Source: Liolophura sinensis (Eukaryota > Mollusca > Polyplacophora > Chitonida > Chitonidae). Taken from it: 64,000 bases of DNA. A program made the position numbers and the translations under genes. This document shows, piece after piece, positions 35,019-47,500 of this stretch. Within the stretch, counting starts at the first letter, position 1, and each line of letters begins with the position of its first letter. Location: positions 47,470,645-47,534,644 of the forward strand of contig NC_088302.1 in NCBI RefSeq assembly GCF_032854445.1. Reading direction: 5' to 3'. The notes under the pieces are model-generated. The model saw only the letters and a program-made list of their open reading frames with translations, was not told where the DNA came from and did no database searches.

Positions 35019-37752
35019 ATTATTTCATATCTTCGATTGCACCTCGGTCGTTGTCTACAAGCATAAAAGCACATCTGTCATGGTTTGCGCAATCAACAGC
35101 AATCCTGTCGCTTTGTTCGTATTTGATAAGAAACTTTTGCGAGGAGACAATTTCAGGAGCTGTAAACACCACTTATGCTGTTAAAATCAATGTTTGGCGA
35201 TGATCCCCAGTATTCCCTTATTCCTGAAACACAAACAACCTTGCAAGTCCTCAAACAAAAATCGAAGCGAAGTCGATGGAGCTGCATTGGTATTGCAGAC
35301 ACAGACTGTCTGCAGACACTTGTAACAGTCTTTTCCTCAACATATTCCCAGGTTCAGTCGGCATGTCTTAACTTCGGGTTAGCCAATAATGATGTACTTC
35401 ACAATGGTGCCATTATAAAGAATATATACTGAATAAAAGGGAGTTATCCATGATGTATATATGTATATATAGTAGAATAGGCGTTTACTCTACTAAACCG
35501 TAAGTCTTGCACTCACCTATAAATGGAATAGGGACGGGGAAGAATGAAGATAAACGTCAAGAAAAGTTCCAAGTCCTAACTCACTTAAAAACATTCGTGA
35601 AGCTCAGCTTGATAATACCTGGATCTGAGTTCGATTAGTTCGGCCTTCTCTCTTCCCAGTTTGGGTAAATATGTGATAACAAGTGAGAGCTGAGAAGCAG
35701 CGAGTCCATCAGACAAGCACTGACTTAAGGCTAACCAAGGCTGAGAGGTGGCCCTCTGTCCTTTCTCTTTATCTTAGAGCCTTGCATTAAAGCCCGATGT
35801 CAGGAATTGAAAGATCGCCCGGGGGGCCAGGTCGATTCCACTGGGAAGACACACGAGTGAAGGGTCCATCGTTTCAGGGCATCTAGACGGCGAGGCCTGG
35901 TCGATACAGAAGACACGAGTGGAACCGATGGCGAACTGGTAAGAGAGTTGATTCTACCGAGGCTAAGCCCTCTGACTATAAGCCTTGTGTTGGTCCAATA
36001 GTCACTCTAGAGGTTGGCACCCAGAGTGATACCCGAGGGAGTGAAATGAGACACTAGATATCACCCGACAGGATATTAAACCTCGTTGTATAAGTCTCAA
36101 CAAAGGCGCTTAAGTCAACCATGAAATGATTTTAATTTTAAGAGAATATAAATGGTGTTCGGTATCGTCAGCCATGTTTGTATCAGTTAAAACAAAGCAA
36201 GTAAAGCATGAAATAGGTGAAACAAAATTATTCTGCCACTCACAGTGAGTTTGTGACAATAGAAATGAGGATGGTATATCATTACAGCTTGCCGGTAAAA
36301 CATTATGGTACTCTTCTTTGAAGTTTAATGGAAACAAATAGCTCACAGAAACGGTTTCTCATAAACTGGTGTTTTCCAGATTGTCTCCCTTTACGAGTCA
36401 ACTTCATATCCATATCCACAAAAAACTCATCAAAGAAAAACAGCCAATCTGACATTCATTTCGATAAAATTAAGATACAGTCATCAGTGTTATAGATATT
36501 TAAACGCTTGTTTTCCCTAATTCGAGATAATAAACGAAACCTACTTACCTACGTAACACTGCTATTGATTAAACATTTGTTAATGTTGCACAATAGGTGG
36601 GAGAATAAAACTTAAATTAAACCAGCTATAGCGCAGATATGAAGTAAAACATTATGCTGTAATTATTTCAAGTACGTACAGCGTTATAATTAGGTATAAA
36701 ACATCGGTTTCCAATATATCAAGATAAAATACCAGATACGTTTTAATAAAGTAAAACACGAGATAAGTTGCATTTAGGTGAAAACATCTGGTTGTTGTAA
36801 TCGAGTAAAACACCAAATCCACCGTAATTAGATGAACTGTTCACGTGCGTTGTAATTAGCTGCAACTTCAGACTGCTAAATAAGCTTGTTATATTGCTAT
36901 AGTAAAGTCGTCCTCGCGTAGCTTGACTTATTTAATTACGTTTTGTAGGGATGAAATTCAAGTTCATTTACAAAGAGAAGGAAAAAAACACACGAAAGAA
37001 TCATTTATGTGGTTATTCTGTCAGATGCGCCCATCGTCGACGCACTGGACGTATGAACGTTGTTAATACGAAACTGGGCGATTGTTATTAACTCTACAAC
37101 CCATGCTTTAGTATATCTATAGTTTATCAATGTACTATATAACGCCAAGAAAGCAAGTGCTGACTTGCTTAGTTACGTATGGTTTGCGCAAGAAAGTTGA
37201 ACAGTATTCATATGTCCAAGTGACCGAAATGTTTTAAGTTAAGAATATAAAATTAGGGACACCGCCATCCATGGTGTCATCATTCTCCATACAACTCTAA
37301 TGTTATCGCCTATTTTCGTTATGTGCTGATAATCAGTCATCTACTTCATTCCTCGGCCAACGTATCGCTTCCCCTGCAACACTTGCGCGGAAATTCACGT
37401 CAGAAAAATAAGCCCAGCTGCAGTGTTCAGACAAGCAGCTGGTGTTGACACGAGACAAGCGTGTGTATACTGACAGCCCGTAATCTACGCCACGTGACGA
37501 TATCTACTTTGTTTTTCTGCCAGAAGTTGTGTGTGGCAAGTCAAATATACAAATTGTCAGTATCAACGAACATAGCTGAGAGAATATCTATTATTACTTC
37601 TTCAGCCTCATGCAGGTATATTAATGAAGACACCCTGATTAAGATAACATCAACTATACCTCACTGAATGATGTAAGTGCAGTAACCTCAAGATGAGTGA
37701 AAAATAAATGTCTGATAGAGATAAAAATTCAAGCGAAAGCTCACCCTCCGTC

Positions 37753-37829
37753 TTGTTTGATAAGTTATCACCACGTCTTTGTTTGATCAGTTATCACCAC
37801 GTCATTGTTTATCAGTTATCACAGCGTCG
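37753..37829. repeat. About 25-bp tandem repeat, three copies
   Basis: TTGTTTGATAAGTTATCACC plus ACGTC is repeated with slips of a few bases. Intergenic, no function seen. Confidence 0.65.
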
Positions 37830-40800
37830 TCGCTATAATCGTGATTGTGTAAAACAATATTTTAATTAAACTGATTTTCGATTTTCACAAAAATTACATA
37901 TTTCCTAATGAAATAAAACTTTTCTGCCTTTACCAAAGATAACCCTCAATTACCTTTCAATACATGTTAGACTCGTACATGTACTATTTGTCGTGTTAAA
38001 ATTATAATCTTCACAGACCAGGCTCATATATGGGGAAAGGTAATTGTTAGTGATGTTCTAAAATCACAGGAAACATTCGACTGGATTTGTGCCGACTGAT
38101 CTTTTGCCAAAAATCTTCCGGTTTAATATCTTTAAATAAGAAATTACATTCGGAGATTAAGTTTGGCATTGGAAATTTAACACGTTCAAATGCAGTAATC
38201 ATAAATACACCGTGGGCAAAAGTTAATAAGGTGAACACCTTTGTTACGCAACGCCTGGTTAGACAAACTGTCAGAAACACACATTTAAGCAATATTTCAG
38301 GCGTGATACTCCACTTGTTATATAACCCTCACCTTTCATCCTTTCGGCTGAATTAAGAGTGGCGAAGATCAAAAGCTTTGACCATATTCCTTGAGATGAA
38401 TAATTGAATATATACATATCAAATCAGGAAAAATTGAGGATGTGTAAGCAAGTGTAACTAGAACGGCCAAATGTTGGTCAAACACTCTTCTATCAGGTGA
38501 ATAGCTTTAGGAGATATTGACGAAGAAAACGCAACCAACAATTGGTCAAATTTCTGATCATATCAAATCAGATAAATAGTAAAGGAGAATAAAACTGAAA
38601 CTAGAAAAACCAACGTTTTATTAGACCCTACCCCGCCAAGTGAATCATTTTAAAAAATATATGTGAATCAAGCACAACCAACCGCTGACCAAACAAACTT
38701 ATTTCGTCAGGTGAGGACAGTTTGAGAACGCGCATGAAACAAGCACAAACGCCAGCCCTTTTTGACTTTTTTGAAAGCTTAGTTTTTGGTAGGGGAAGTT
38801 GAAATTTGGACACACTTGTCTTAGGAAACACTTTGATGACATGGAAAAATTTCAACTACTAAAGCCGAAAAATGAGCTGTAAGATTACATTTCAAATTCT
38901 GACTCAAGTCAGAAATGTCTTTGAGGAATCGGCCCCAACGTACAAGAGCAATCAACAGTATATATAACATGAGTCAAACAGCGCACTCCCTTTCCGAGCT
39001 GTGGTTACTGTCAGCACAAAAAGCCTTCATCTAATGAAGTATGGAGTTCGAATCCAGGCATTGGCCTTCCTGCCATATGAAAGCCAAATCTCCAAAGTTT
39101 TATAAATAACTTTGGAGCTGGAGCTGTGGGGTCAAAGCCACATGACGTGTCAGAAACTGCACGTCAAAACGCAGTGGTCAAATTAATAAAAACAGTATAA
39201 AGGCAATGTCGTTCACTTGCTCACTTCACATTCACAGATGTTCACAAATTGCTTCACTATACTAGCTCATGCTACCAAAGCCTTTGAGCAGTAGAAATTG
39301 AATTCATACGACCAAAGTTCGCTCAGTATGCAGTAGGCTAAGGTGAACATAGAAATGAATCATGCTGTTTCAAACGTTAGTTGTGTATATAGTATGATTA
39401 CTGAAAGAAGGAAGTTTTTCCCCTTGTTTATGATATGAGCACAAGTAGGTTTGTGCGTTGTACAAATCATGTGATACATGTACATGTGGGCCTATCTTAC
39501 ATAGTGACATCATGCAAGAAATGAGTTCAAAAATATTAATTAATATGGAAAAATCCTTACTTTGATTAGTCATGCTGAAAAAAGCAATGAATCCCAAATC
39601 CAGACAATTGCAGTGTATTCCGCCCAAATAAGTGGTAGCAATTTGATAGTTCTGGCACGAAAACATCTCAGCATTACACGATTGGATTAAGTGGCATTTG
39701 AAAACTGACAACTACAGAAGTCTGACGAAAACTAAATTTATTGTAGATAACAATAATGTAGGTAGCATTTCCCTGGTGTAATTTTCACACCGTAACTTAT
39801 TACAAGATCTCTACAGAAAATATTGAAATGCTACATAATATTCTAGTCATTATCATTTCTGATTGTATTTCTATATTGTATTTTTGTGTACATGACCGAG
39901 CTGTACCAGTTAGCTTTCTAAGAAATTCCTAGTGAAACGACTCAAAGCTACACAGTTAAATACGCAGACATGTTCAACCTTGGTAGATGGTTCGAAGATG
40001 TCATTCAAAGTCCAAGGGAGCTCAATGTGCAAAGACACATCTACTGTGCCCCGAACATGCGCAAACACTAAGAGCTTCGCGGGCAGGTCAAGGGACAACG
40101 TCCTTCCTGTCAAAGGATAATCTCTGTCAGTGAAAAATAACAGATTGCAGATTGTAGTCATATTCCATTATGCAAGGATCGCTGGTCGTATTGATCGCTG
40201 GCCTATTTCATTGACCCGCTGAATTCTGATATGCTTGGACATGACAACCATTCAGTCAGCCCGCCGCTGACGGCGAGTCCTGGGCAGAACTAACCAGCCA
40301 AGGACAACCTCTCCCCGCCTCCACTGGCCTGGCTTAGATTCATCCCGACATGACTAAAACGTAAAGGTTAATGAAATGTGATTTGAGTCCTGTCTTCCCT
40401 CTCCCAGATTTAATTGGTCGTCACTGAGAAGAAGCAAGACCGTGATGTACGCGAAACTGAGTATGACAAGACAAGTGAGGCATCTCTTTGAAAACGGATA
40501 AAAAGTATTCATGAAATTGCATCCAGCCACTAAATACTGGAACTTGACGATTTTTTAACTTTTGTAGTCTGTAGTTGAAAGATGTAATTAGGATCAAAGA
40601 TTGACATGTATAGAGCACCCGTGTTAATTTTTGATCTCAATGATTAGCATGAATGTATATAAGTGTGTATAGTGAGTAGATGAATTACAGACTTGCGTAC
40701 TGCTGGCATTGAATTCGATTGAAGTACATGTTATATAAGCCTTTTCCATGTTTTGAGGTTCAAATCGAGACACTGGGAAAGTAATTTTTGGGTTCTTTTG

Positions 40801-43281
40801 GTGGCAGTAAGTTGCTCGGGAAAGTTCGTCAGTAACATGTGAGCGCTTCCTCCTGTCACCAACGTCCTATCCTTGAGCCTCTAGACATTTTCCTAATATA
40901 CTAGTGTCAGTTCGAAGGTCACCAAAAAGTGTAATCGTGTTGTTATCCAGCAGTAAGTCAATAAGCAATGCAGGTGTCATATGAAATAAAGAAAATACAA
41001 CGTTCCTGGCCCGCAAATACAATGGTGGTATCTTGGCTAATCCGTTAAGAAAATCACGATTTAGAAGGCGCTTTTGCTCCTGCGTAGATCCAATCATGTT
41101 GAATAAACTTCACATTGAGAAAAGAAATGTCGTAGTGCATAAACTGTGTCCAAGGAAAAATAAATTTGGACAACATAATCGCCAGGTTAGCACCGCAAAA
41201 ATCACGATTCGGCTGCACCTGGTGAACACAGATTTAGAAGAAATCCGCTTTGGAATGGCGTGTCACTTGCACATGGAGCCCCACCCACGCGTTTTCTGTG
41301 GTCAGAAGTGACGGGAGAGAAATACTTCACAAGCGGAGAACATGCTTCCCGTTCTACAACATCACATCTGCTCACTGTAGCAGGAGAGAGTTGGGAAGCA
41401 GGAGGAGGTGTGGAGAGAGGAGCAATAATCCATTCAAGAATATTCAAGGCACTTGTGAGGCTATCATCCCTATCGTTCTTATACGAATCTCATCTTATGA
41501 TTTAAACTTATAAACACATTGATTTTATTTCATATTTCGTAATTTACAATAGGTATTTCACCAACATTTCAGTGTTGGGCACTTGACATTCCCTCCCATA
41601 CCCAACAACCTAAAAAAATATGTAGAAATCTGGATTCCAAGAAAGCACCTTGTTGCTCACCAGCAACAGTCCTTATAGTCCTTATTACTTTAAGTGAGTG
41701 CGTTATTTCAGGACGACACAGAGACATACAATTAAGTAAATAAATGACCTTATAATATCCACATCACACTACACTACGCAGTCATGTACATTGTCTGATG
41801 ACCGTTACACATATAAGCTACTTATTGCCACTGTAAAGATTCGTCTCTCCATGCAGTCACTTAATGACGTTTTAACGATGCAAGTGGAAAGGCCAGAAGT
41901 TAATGACACATTGTGGCTGCAATAATAATGACCTTCCAAAATATTAAAGAAGCACAAAGCAAACGAGGTCAGAGCTAGAACAGATTCGCGTTTCGTGTAA
42001 TTACATGGTAACAGAGAGCATACGTGCAACGTGTTTAATTATGATGTTTAATTAAAACTTATGCATTTATTGATTTTGACTGGATATTACCTCATGCCAG
42101 AGAAAGTGCAACAGGAAAGTGAAATTGGCCATGCGACCTGAGTGACCAGTCTTTTTCTGAGATAGTTCTTTAGACTACACGTTATGTTATACATACCAAA
42201 CCGATACACACATTTCCTTTCCTAATTGTCCATAACTAATTCATCAAAATAAAATGTTTAAAAAAGCTCAAAATAGCTAATTAGTGGAAACTGCAAGTTT
42301 GTACACGTTGATGTATTCCAAGATTTCAAACAAATACTATTTTTTGTATTATTATCCACAGACTTTTATTTCTATTTTGTTATAAAAGTCAATGCCATAT
42401 TAACATATGTGCCGTTGCCATAAAAGTGACGAGCGATCAGAAAACTGTGTCTATGAAATCTTGGAAATCTTGTATAAAAGTTTTGGTTGTCGCCAGCAAT
42501 TTTTAGTTTAGTAATACTACTCAATGCTGGGAAATTAGAAAACCGCCTGTTATCAAAATCACATCAAAGCTTTCAATAAAACACGTCAACTGGATGTGAA
42601 GGTGTGAGGTTAGGATGAGCAAAGCGACGACTAGGACGTTTAACTTAGTTTAGGTGTCATTCAACGACAAAATGGTTTCCTGATAAAGCTTTGCAGGATT
42701 CAATGCTTACCTTTCTTGAGTAGGCAGATTTTTTCTTTATGAACCACAAATCATAATTGCATCAACCTTTATTTGTGTTACTTGTTTGCCTCTATACTGT
42801 ATTGTGATTCGGAAACTTGTCTTACAATGTGTCATGAGTTCTGTCCTCCACTTTCTGAGAGGAATAAATGGTATCCAAGTAGCACGAAGGATTTATAAGG
42901 TCACGTTGACCGTTTCCTTGCTAACAGAAAGCAACTTTTGACATTTGAGTGGGTAAAACTGTCCAAGAGGCTTTGGTCAATCACGGTAATCACACGGCGC
43001 CATGCTAACGCGCAGCTGCTTTATAGAGTTGAAGCTAGGGACGTGCATGCGGATGGAAAATTTTAGCGACAAAATCTGTTACTTTCTACGCAGATTTTAG
43101 GATCTTCCCATCATGTGACATATATCGGAACCAATCAAGATCAAGTCTTTTGCACCGCTGGGCGTCAAGTGTTTGTCAAGATACGCAATTTTCCCACAAG
43201 GGCACGAGAACCTTTGTCTCAGCTGGTCGTTCTATTCATAAATCACTCCCGTGGCGTTCGTAATGCCGAGGCGAAATTAAG

Positions 43282-43289
43282 TATAAAAG
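43282..43289 (+). promoter_or_regulatory. Probable TATA box of the P450 gene
   Basis: A perfect TATAAAAG lies 1.15 kb before the P450 ATG. Start of transcription would fall near 43312. It is followed by an A/G-rich stretch with a good donor and, just before the coding start, an acceptor at 44399, which together make a leader exon plausible. No initiator or factor site was recognised with certainty. Inferred only from position and consensus. Confidence 0.4.
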
Positions 43290-43311
43290 GAGAAATGCTG
43301 CGATTTTTGGA

Positions 43312-43633
43312 AAGGAACAGAAAAACGAGGAGAGGTAAGAGCTACTGGTCAGGGAAAAGAAACTAAACCAAAGAAGAAAAACTACAAACAAGCAGGAATC
43401 CATTCAAGGTGAAAATAGAAGACAAGAACAACCTGACCAGCACTGAACTGAGACCAACAAAGGAAGAGCACATACCACGTTGGAAACAAGAAGAGAAGAA
43501 GAGAAGTTTTCCGTTCCTTACAACTAACAGCAAATATTTAAGAAAACTGGACTTCAAGCAAAAGCATTAATTAAGTATCCGAAGAATTTCTAAACAAGAA
43601 AAACTTACTTTTTCACTCGGACTACTGTTTAAG
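43312..43633 (+). other. Possible non-coding first exon of the P450 gene
   Basis: The region downstream of the TATA box is strongly purine-rich (many GAAGAA/AAGAAG motifs like exonic splicing enhancers) and ends at overlapping donor candidates AAG|GTAGGT (43634) and TAG|GTAAGC (43638). An earlier donor, GAG|GTAAGA at 43335, would give a very short exon. Splicing to the acceptor at 44399 would yield a 5'UTR joined 34 nt before the ATG. Inferred; a transcript is needed to confirm. Confidence 0.35.
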
Positions 43634-44017
43634 GTAGGTAAGCTGCATTTCTTGTTTTCCCTTGTGTTATGTTATCATTTTGTCTTCGGTCTTTTCTGGA
43701 ATGACTGAAGTCTCGTTCTGGAATCTCTTGAAATGTTTAAAAAGAATTATATTCTTATGACTTTGGCAATTTTGCGACAATAAAGAATGCCCTAAACATG
43801 ATCTAATGACAAAAATGTTTACAATTTCTTACTAACGGCATGTAAACTACATTATTAACAAAAGGCTTGTAGGTAAAGTAAAATATTTGAAATACGATAG
43901 CTGTGATGAAAACTGTGGACATGTGTCTTTGTTCTATGCGAACCATGATTAGAGGGATCAGTTGTAACTAGATGACACAATGGTGTTGAATAACCACAGA
44001 ACCTATACTTAGAACAG

Positions 44018-44180
44018 CATATCTCCGGCCGTAAGTGGGAAGGTCCTCAGCAACCTGCGGATGGTCGTGGGTATCCCCCGGTTTCTGTCCGGTTTCCTCC
44101 CATCATAATGCTGGCCGCCGTCGTATAAGTGAAATATTCTTGAGTACGGCGTAAAACACCAATCAAATAAATAAATAATA
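44018..44180 (+). mobile_element. SINE copy, 5'-truncated
   Basis: The sequence holds CCTGCGGATGGTCGTGGG, a GGTTTCCTCCCATCATAATG block, then GCCGCCGTCGTATAAGTGAA, ATATTCTTGAGTACGGCGTA, AAACACCAATCAAATAAATA. The same blocks occur at 50850-50984. The 3' end is an (AATA)n tail. It lacks the tRNA-like B box present in the 50.8-kb copy. I recall this conserved block from SINEs widespread in molluscs (RUDI/MESC-type), but the name is from memory. Confidence 0.75.
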
Positions 44181-44433
44181 GATAGAATAGCATTCTTCAA
44201 CTTTTGAGATTCAAGGCGTGCATACAAAATTAACACGTACTAAATTAACAGTATCTAGTAGATCAATAATTCAGATGGGGCATTGAAAATTGTGTTACTA
44301 GAAAAAGTGACATGAGTGTATCTAGAATATCAAAACGGTGTTACAGAAATTATAATTCCACCATTAGCTAACAACATGTTTATAAATTATTCATTTCAGA
44401 TTGTATCAATACCTAAGTGAACTTTGAACAAGA

Positions 44434-44562
44434 ATGACCTCGGCCGTATGTCAGTCCCTCATCAAATCTGCTGCCCAGGTCTTACCATTAAAGCGACTTG
44501 TATCCACGTCTTCCCATCTCTCCGCCCGTGCACTATCACCAGACGAATTAGCCCACGAAACT
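44434..44562 (+). CDS. P450 exon 1: mitochondrial presequence
   Basis: Forty-three codons from ATG 44434 (MTSAVCQSLIKSAAQVLPLK onward) end at GTAAGT in phase 0. The composition, hydroxylated and basic with a single DE pair near the end, fits a cleavable mitochondrial targeting peptide. A good acceptor (ATTCATTTCAG, ending 44399) lies 34 nt before the ATG, so the exon probably starts at 44400 and follows a non-coding exon. The intron after it is 542 nt. Confidence 0.85.
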
Positions 44563-47500
44563 GTAAGTACATTAGAAGTGAGTTTAAATTCCCAGTACAG
44601 GTACAGACCATCATCGATCTCGTTCTGTGACCAACATTGCAGTATTGGGACGGGCTACGTTAGAAATTAGCAATAGATGGCTTTAGCTAGATATCCAGTT
44701 TGGTCCATAAGAAACTGTCGGTCTTTCAATAGTATATTAACTGGCTGGAAAGGATATGTTCAAACTATATTGCATGGAGAAATATGATTTCGTGATTTTT
44801 GTTCAGCAATTCTGGCCACAAGAACCTTTCTTCAAGCCCACAGGACTCTGTATATTGTAAACTGCTGTATCTGGGGTAATAAGTATTGCCCAAATGGCTG
44901 TCCTTATGTTTTGACATTACTGAATACACTTATTAATAAGGCGTGTTTCCTCGAACTATTGCTTCATCTTCCCTTTGCTACTAACAATAAAACATAACAT
45001 CTATAAGCATTACCACATCCGTAAACATTACTGCAAACTGCCAGTTCATTGTGCATTTTCTTTCTCTTCTAAAATGAGGTTGTGAAATGTTCATTTCATT
45101 ACAGTGTCCAATCACAAGAGCCGTTTCAGCGTTACAGAACACATTTGGTGTCACCAATGACTTCATCGAGGAAGAACAAATCAGCACAGGTGTTAAACCG
45201 TTCAGTCAAGTACCCGGACCTAAAGGGCTGCCTGTTGTAGGAACGCTATTTGATTACTTTAAAAAAGATGGTTTACGGTTCAACAAGATGTTTGAGGTAC
45301 GTCAAGCCATTCGAATACGAATCATGTAAAAAAGGCACATGTATTACCAGACAAGACATGTTACGTAATAACATCGATATAATTATTACACAGGTAGTTG
45401 ATTTTCAGTTGTTAAGCAATATGAAATGTGGTAGAACTTCTACATACTGCATGTGGACTGTGACGTTAGCGGAGCCATGAAAGGTGTTAACACTGCACCG
45501 GCAATGTTGCCCATTTGTTCCCAATAATGTTACAGTGCAGAAATGCAAAAATTTGTACTAGTAGTTGGCGTGATTTCGCATGAGTATAAACTAATTTCCA
45601 CAACTTTGTATTTCATAGGCCTATCAGCAGCGCGCCGAAGAATTCGGGCCAATCTTTAAAGAAACCATTGCAGCAATTTCCACCGTTGTTATAAGCGACC
45701 CGTCCGAGTATGCCAAGGTGATCCAGACTGAGGGGCGTTATCCGATCCGAAGGGAGATGGAACCTATGGCCTATTATCGAACACAGAAAGGGATGGGACT
45801 GGGGCTCGTTAATTCGTAAGTTCTACGTGAAGCGCTGATAGAAGTCACGATAACCAACCATTTTTGCTTAATAAAAACGGGTATCTCTTTGATAAATTGT
45901 TACCTTAGTACCCTTGAAAACCATGTAGGTTTTTCATGAATATGTATAACTACTGTAGTTATATGGTAACGTCTGATGGATTTTTGGCCAGTGTGTCCTG
46001 TATATTATTAAACATGACTAACCCTAGTCTCCTGTATTTTACTAAACAGGACTAACCCTAGTCTCCTGTATGTTACTAAAAATAACTAACTCGAGGCTGC
46101 TGCTTTAAGTTAGGGAGTTTGTCAAATACCTAGTTGGTTACATCAATTCTTTTTTTCTTCCAAAATCTTGTCCGCTGTCACCTTAAGTACGGCGTTCAAA
46201 ACGGAGCAAACAAATAAATAAGAAAAATAAATAACAACTATTGTAATGGATCTTATTTGCCCAGACATTGCAAAGCTTGGATTCAAGTGATGACTGGATA
46301 ATAGCTCTGTTTATTTTACAGACAAGGGGAGGAATGGCACAAATATCGAACTGTACTTAGCAAGAAAATGTTGAAACCCAAAGAGGTGTCAGATTATTGT
46401 GGCTCCATGAACGAGGTTGCCAATGATTTCATGGATAGACTGAAGTACATACAGGATGAGAACTGTGAGGTACCAGCGTTAGAGAAGGAACTCTTCAAAT
46501 GGGCGATGGAATGTGAGTAATAGCCGTATTGTGCTTGATACGTAGGTCTGTGTTACTCTTCTTGTGGATTAAACATCCTCGAGGCCTGCGTAAGCCATGG
46601 TAATAGGGGTGTGCAAGTTGCTACTATACATGAAATGAGGTAAAGTGACAAGAGGCCGTATTTCACCAGTTTCGTGTGACCATTTTATCACACTGTCGTC
46701 GCTCCTCTCGTTTTTCTCGTCTTAATTATATTGCAACGTTTTATTTAAAGAAGTACAAGATATATTTATATAGACCTTTTCACTGAAACTGTGCGTTTAA
46801 TTCAACACTTCTATTATAAATACAAATGGTGGTTAAGAGAACTGGAGACAGTCCCAATATTCCACATGGCTTTAATCAGATGTTAATCGCAACTGAGGCC
46901 AGATTAAAAAACACATTATTTATGCAGTGTAAGACGAAGGTATAAGTATGTTTCTCTGGACGGCCGTATCCTACTTAATAAATTTTCTAAGCCACATCAA
47001 TGCCCTTGCAAGTTCAGGATTCTTGTTAAAACGTTAGTTCAGCAAGACTCTTTTAACTCGTTCTTAGAAAATTATCTATATATTTATGGAATTTGTTATG
47101 GTGGAAAATATATTTCACAAAAATTGAGATACTGCTGATATGGCGTAAATCCATCATCATTCATTCGTTTTATATTATTAAATTTTGAAAATCAACATAT
47201 ATTATGAAAAGGCTATCTTACAAATGTGCTTCACAAAGTTTTGCAACTCTTTTTATTCCAGCTATAGGAACTGTTTTGTTCGAGGAAAGAATAGGATGCT
47301 TTTCAAACCCCACCCCTCCTATGGCCCAAGGCTTCATCGATAACTTGATGGGATATTTTAAATGTATGCAACCACTGATGTACAACATTCCCCTTTACAA
47401 GATTTACCCAACGAAACTCTGGAAACAGTACGAGCAATATGCAGATAACGTTATTGCTTTGGGGAGGCAGTTCGTTGACAAGGTAAACTGGGTCTATTGA

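Larger units (their letters stand above)
34386..43281. other. Receptor 3'UTR and intergenic region
   Basis: The first 1 kb probably includes the receptor 3'UTR. A GC-richer stretch at 35650-36060 contains an imperfect internal repeat (GGCCAGGTCGATTCC.. / GGCCTGGTCGATACA..). A tRNA-B-box-like GAGTTCGAATCC lies at 39046. No coding gene recognised; short frames such as 39370-39711 (-) and 41250-41513 (+) show no known motif. Confidence 0.5.

Noticed and set aside
39030-39070. Possible tRNA gene with GAGTTCGAATCC
   Set aside because: B-box-like sequence only; no cloverleaf in the flanks.
41202-41513. 81-87 codon frames on both strands
   Set aside because: No recognised domain; overlapping in three frames in a GC-richer patch, as expected by chance.
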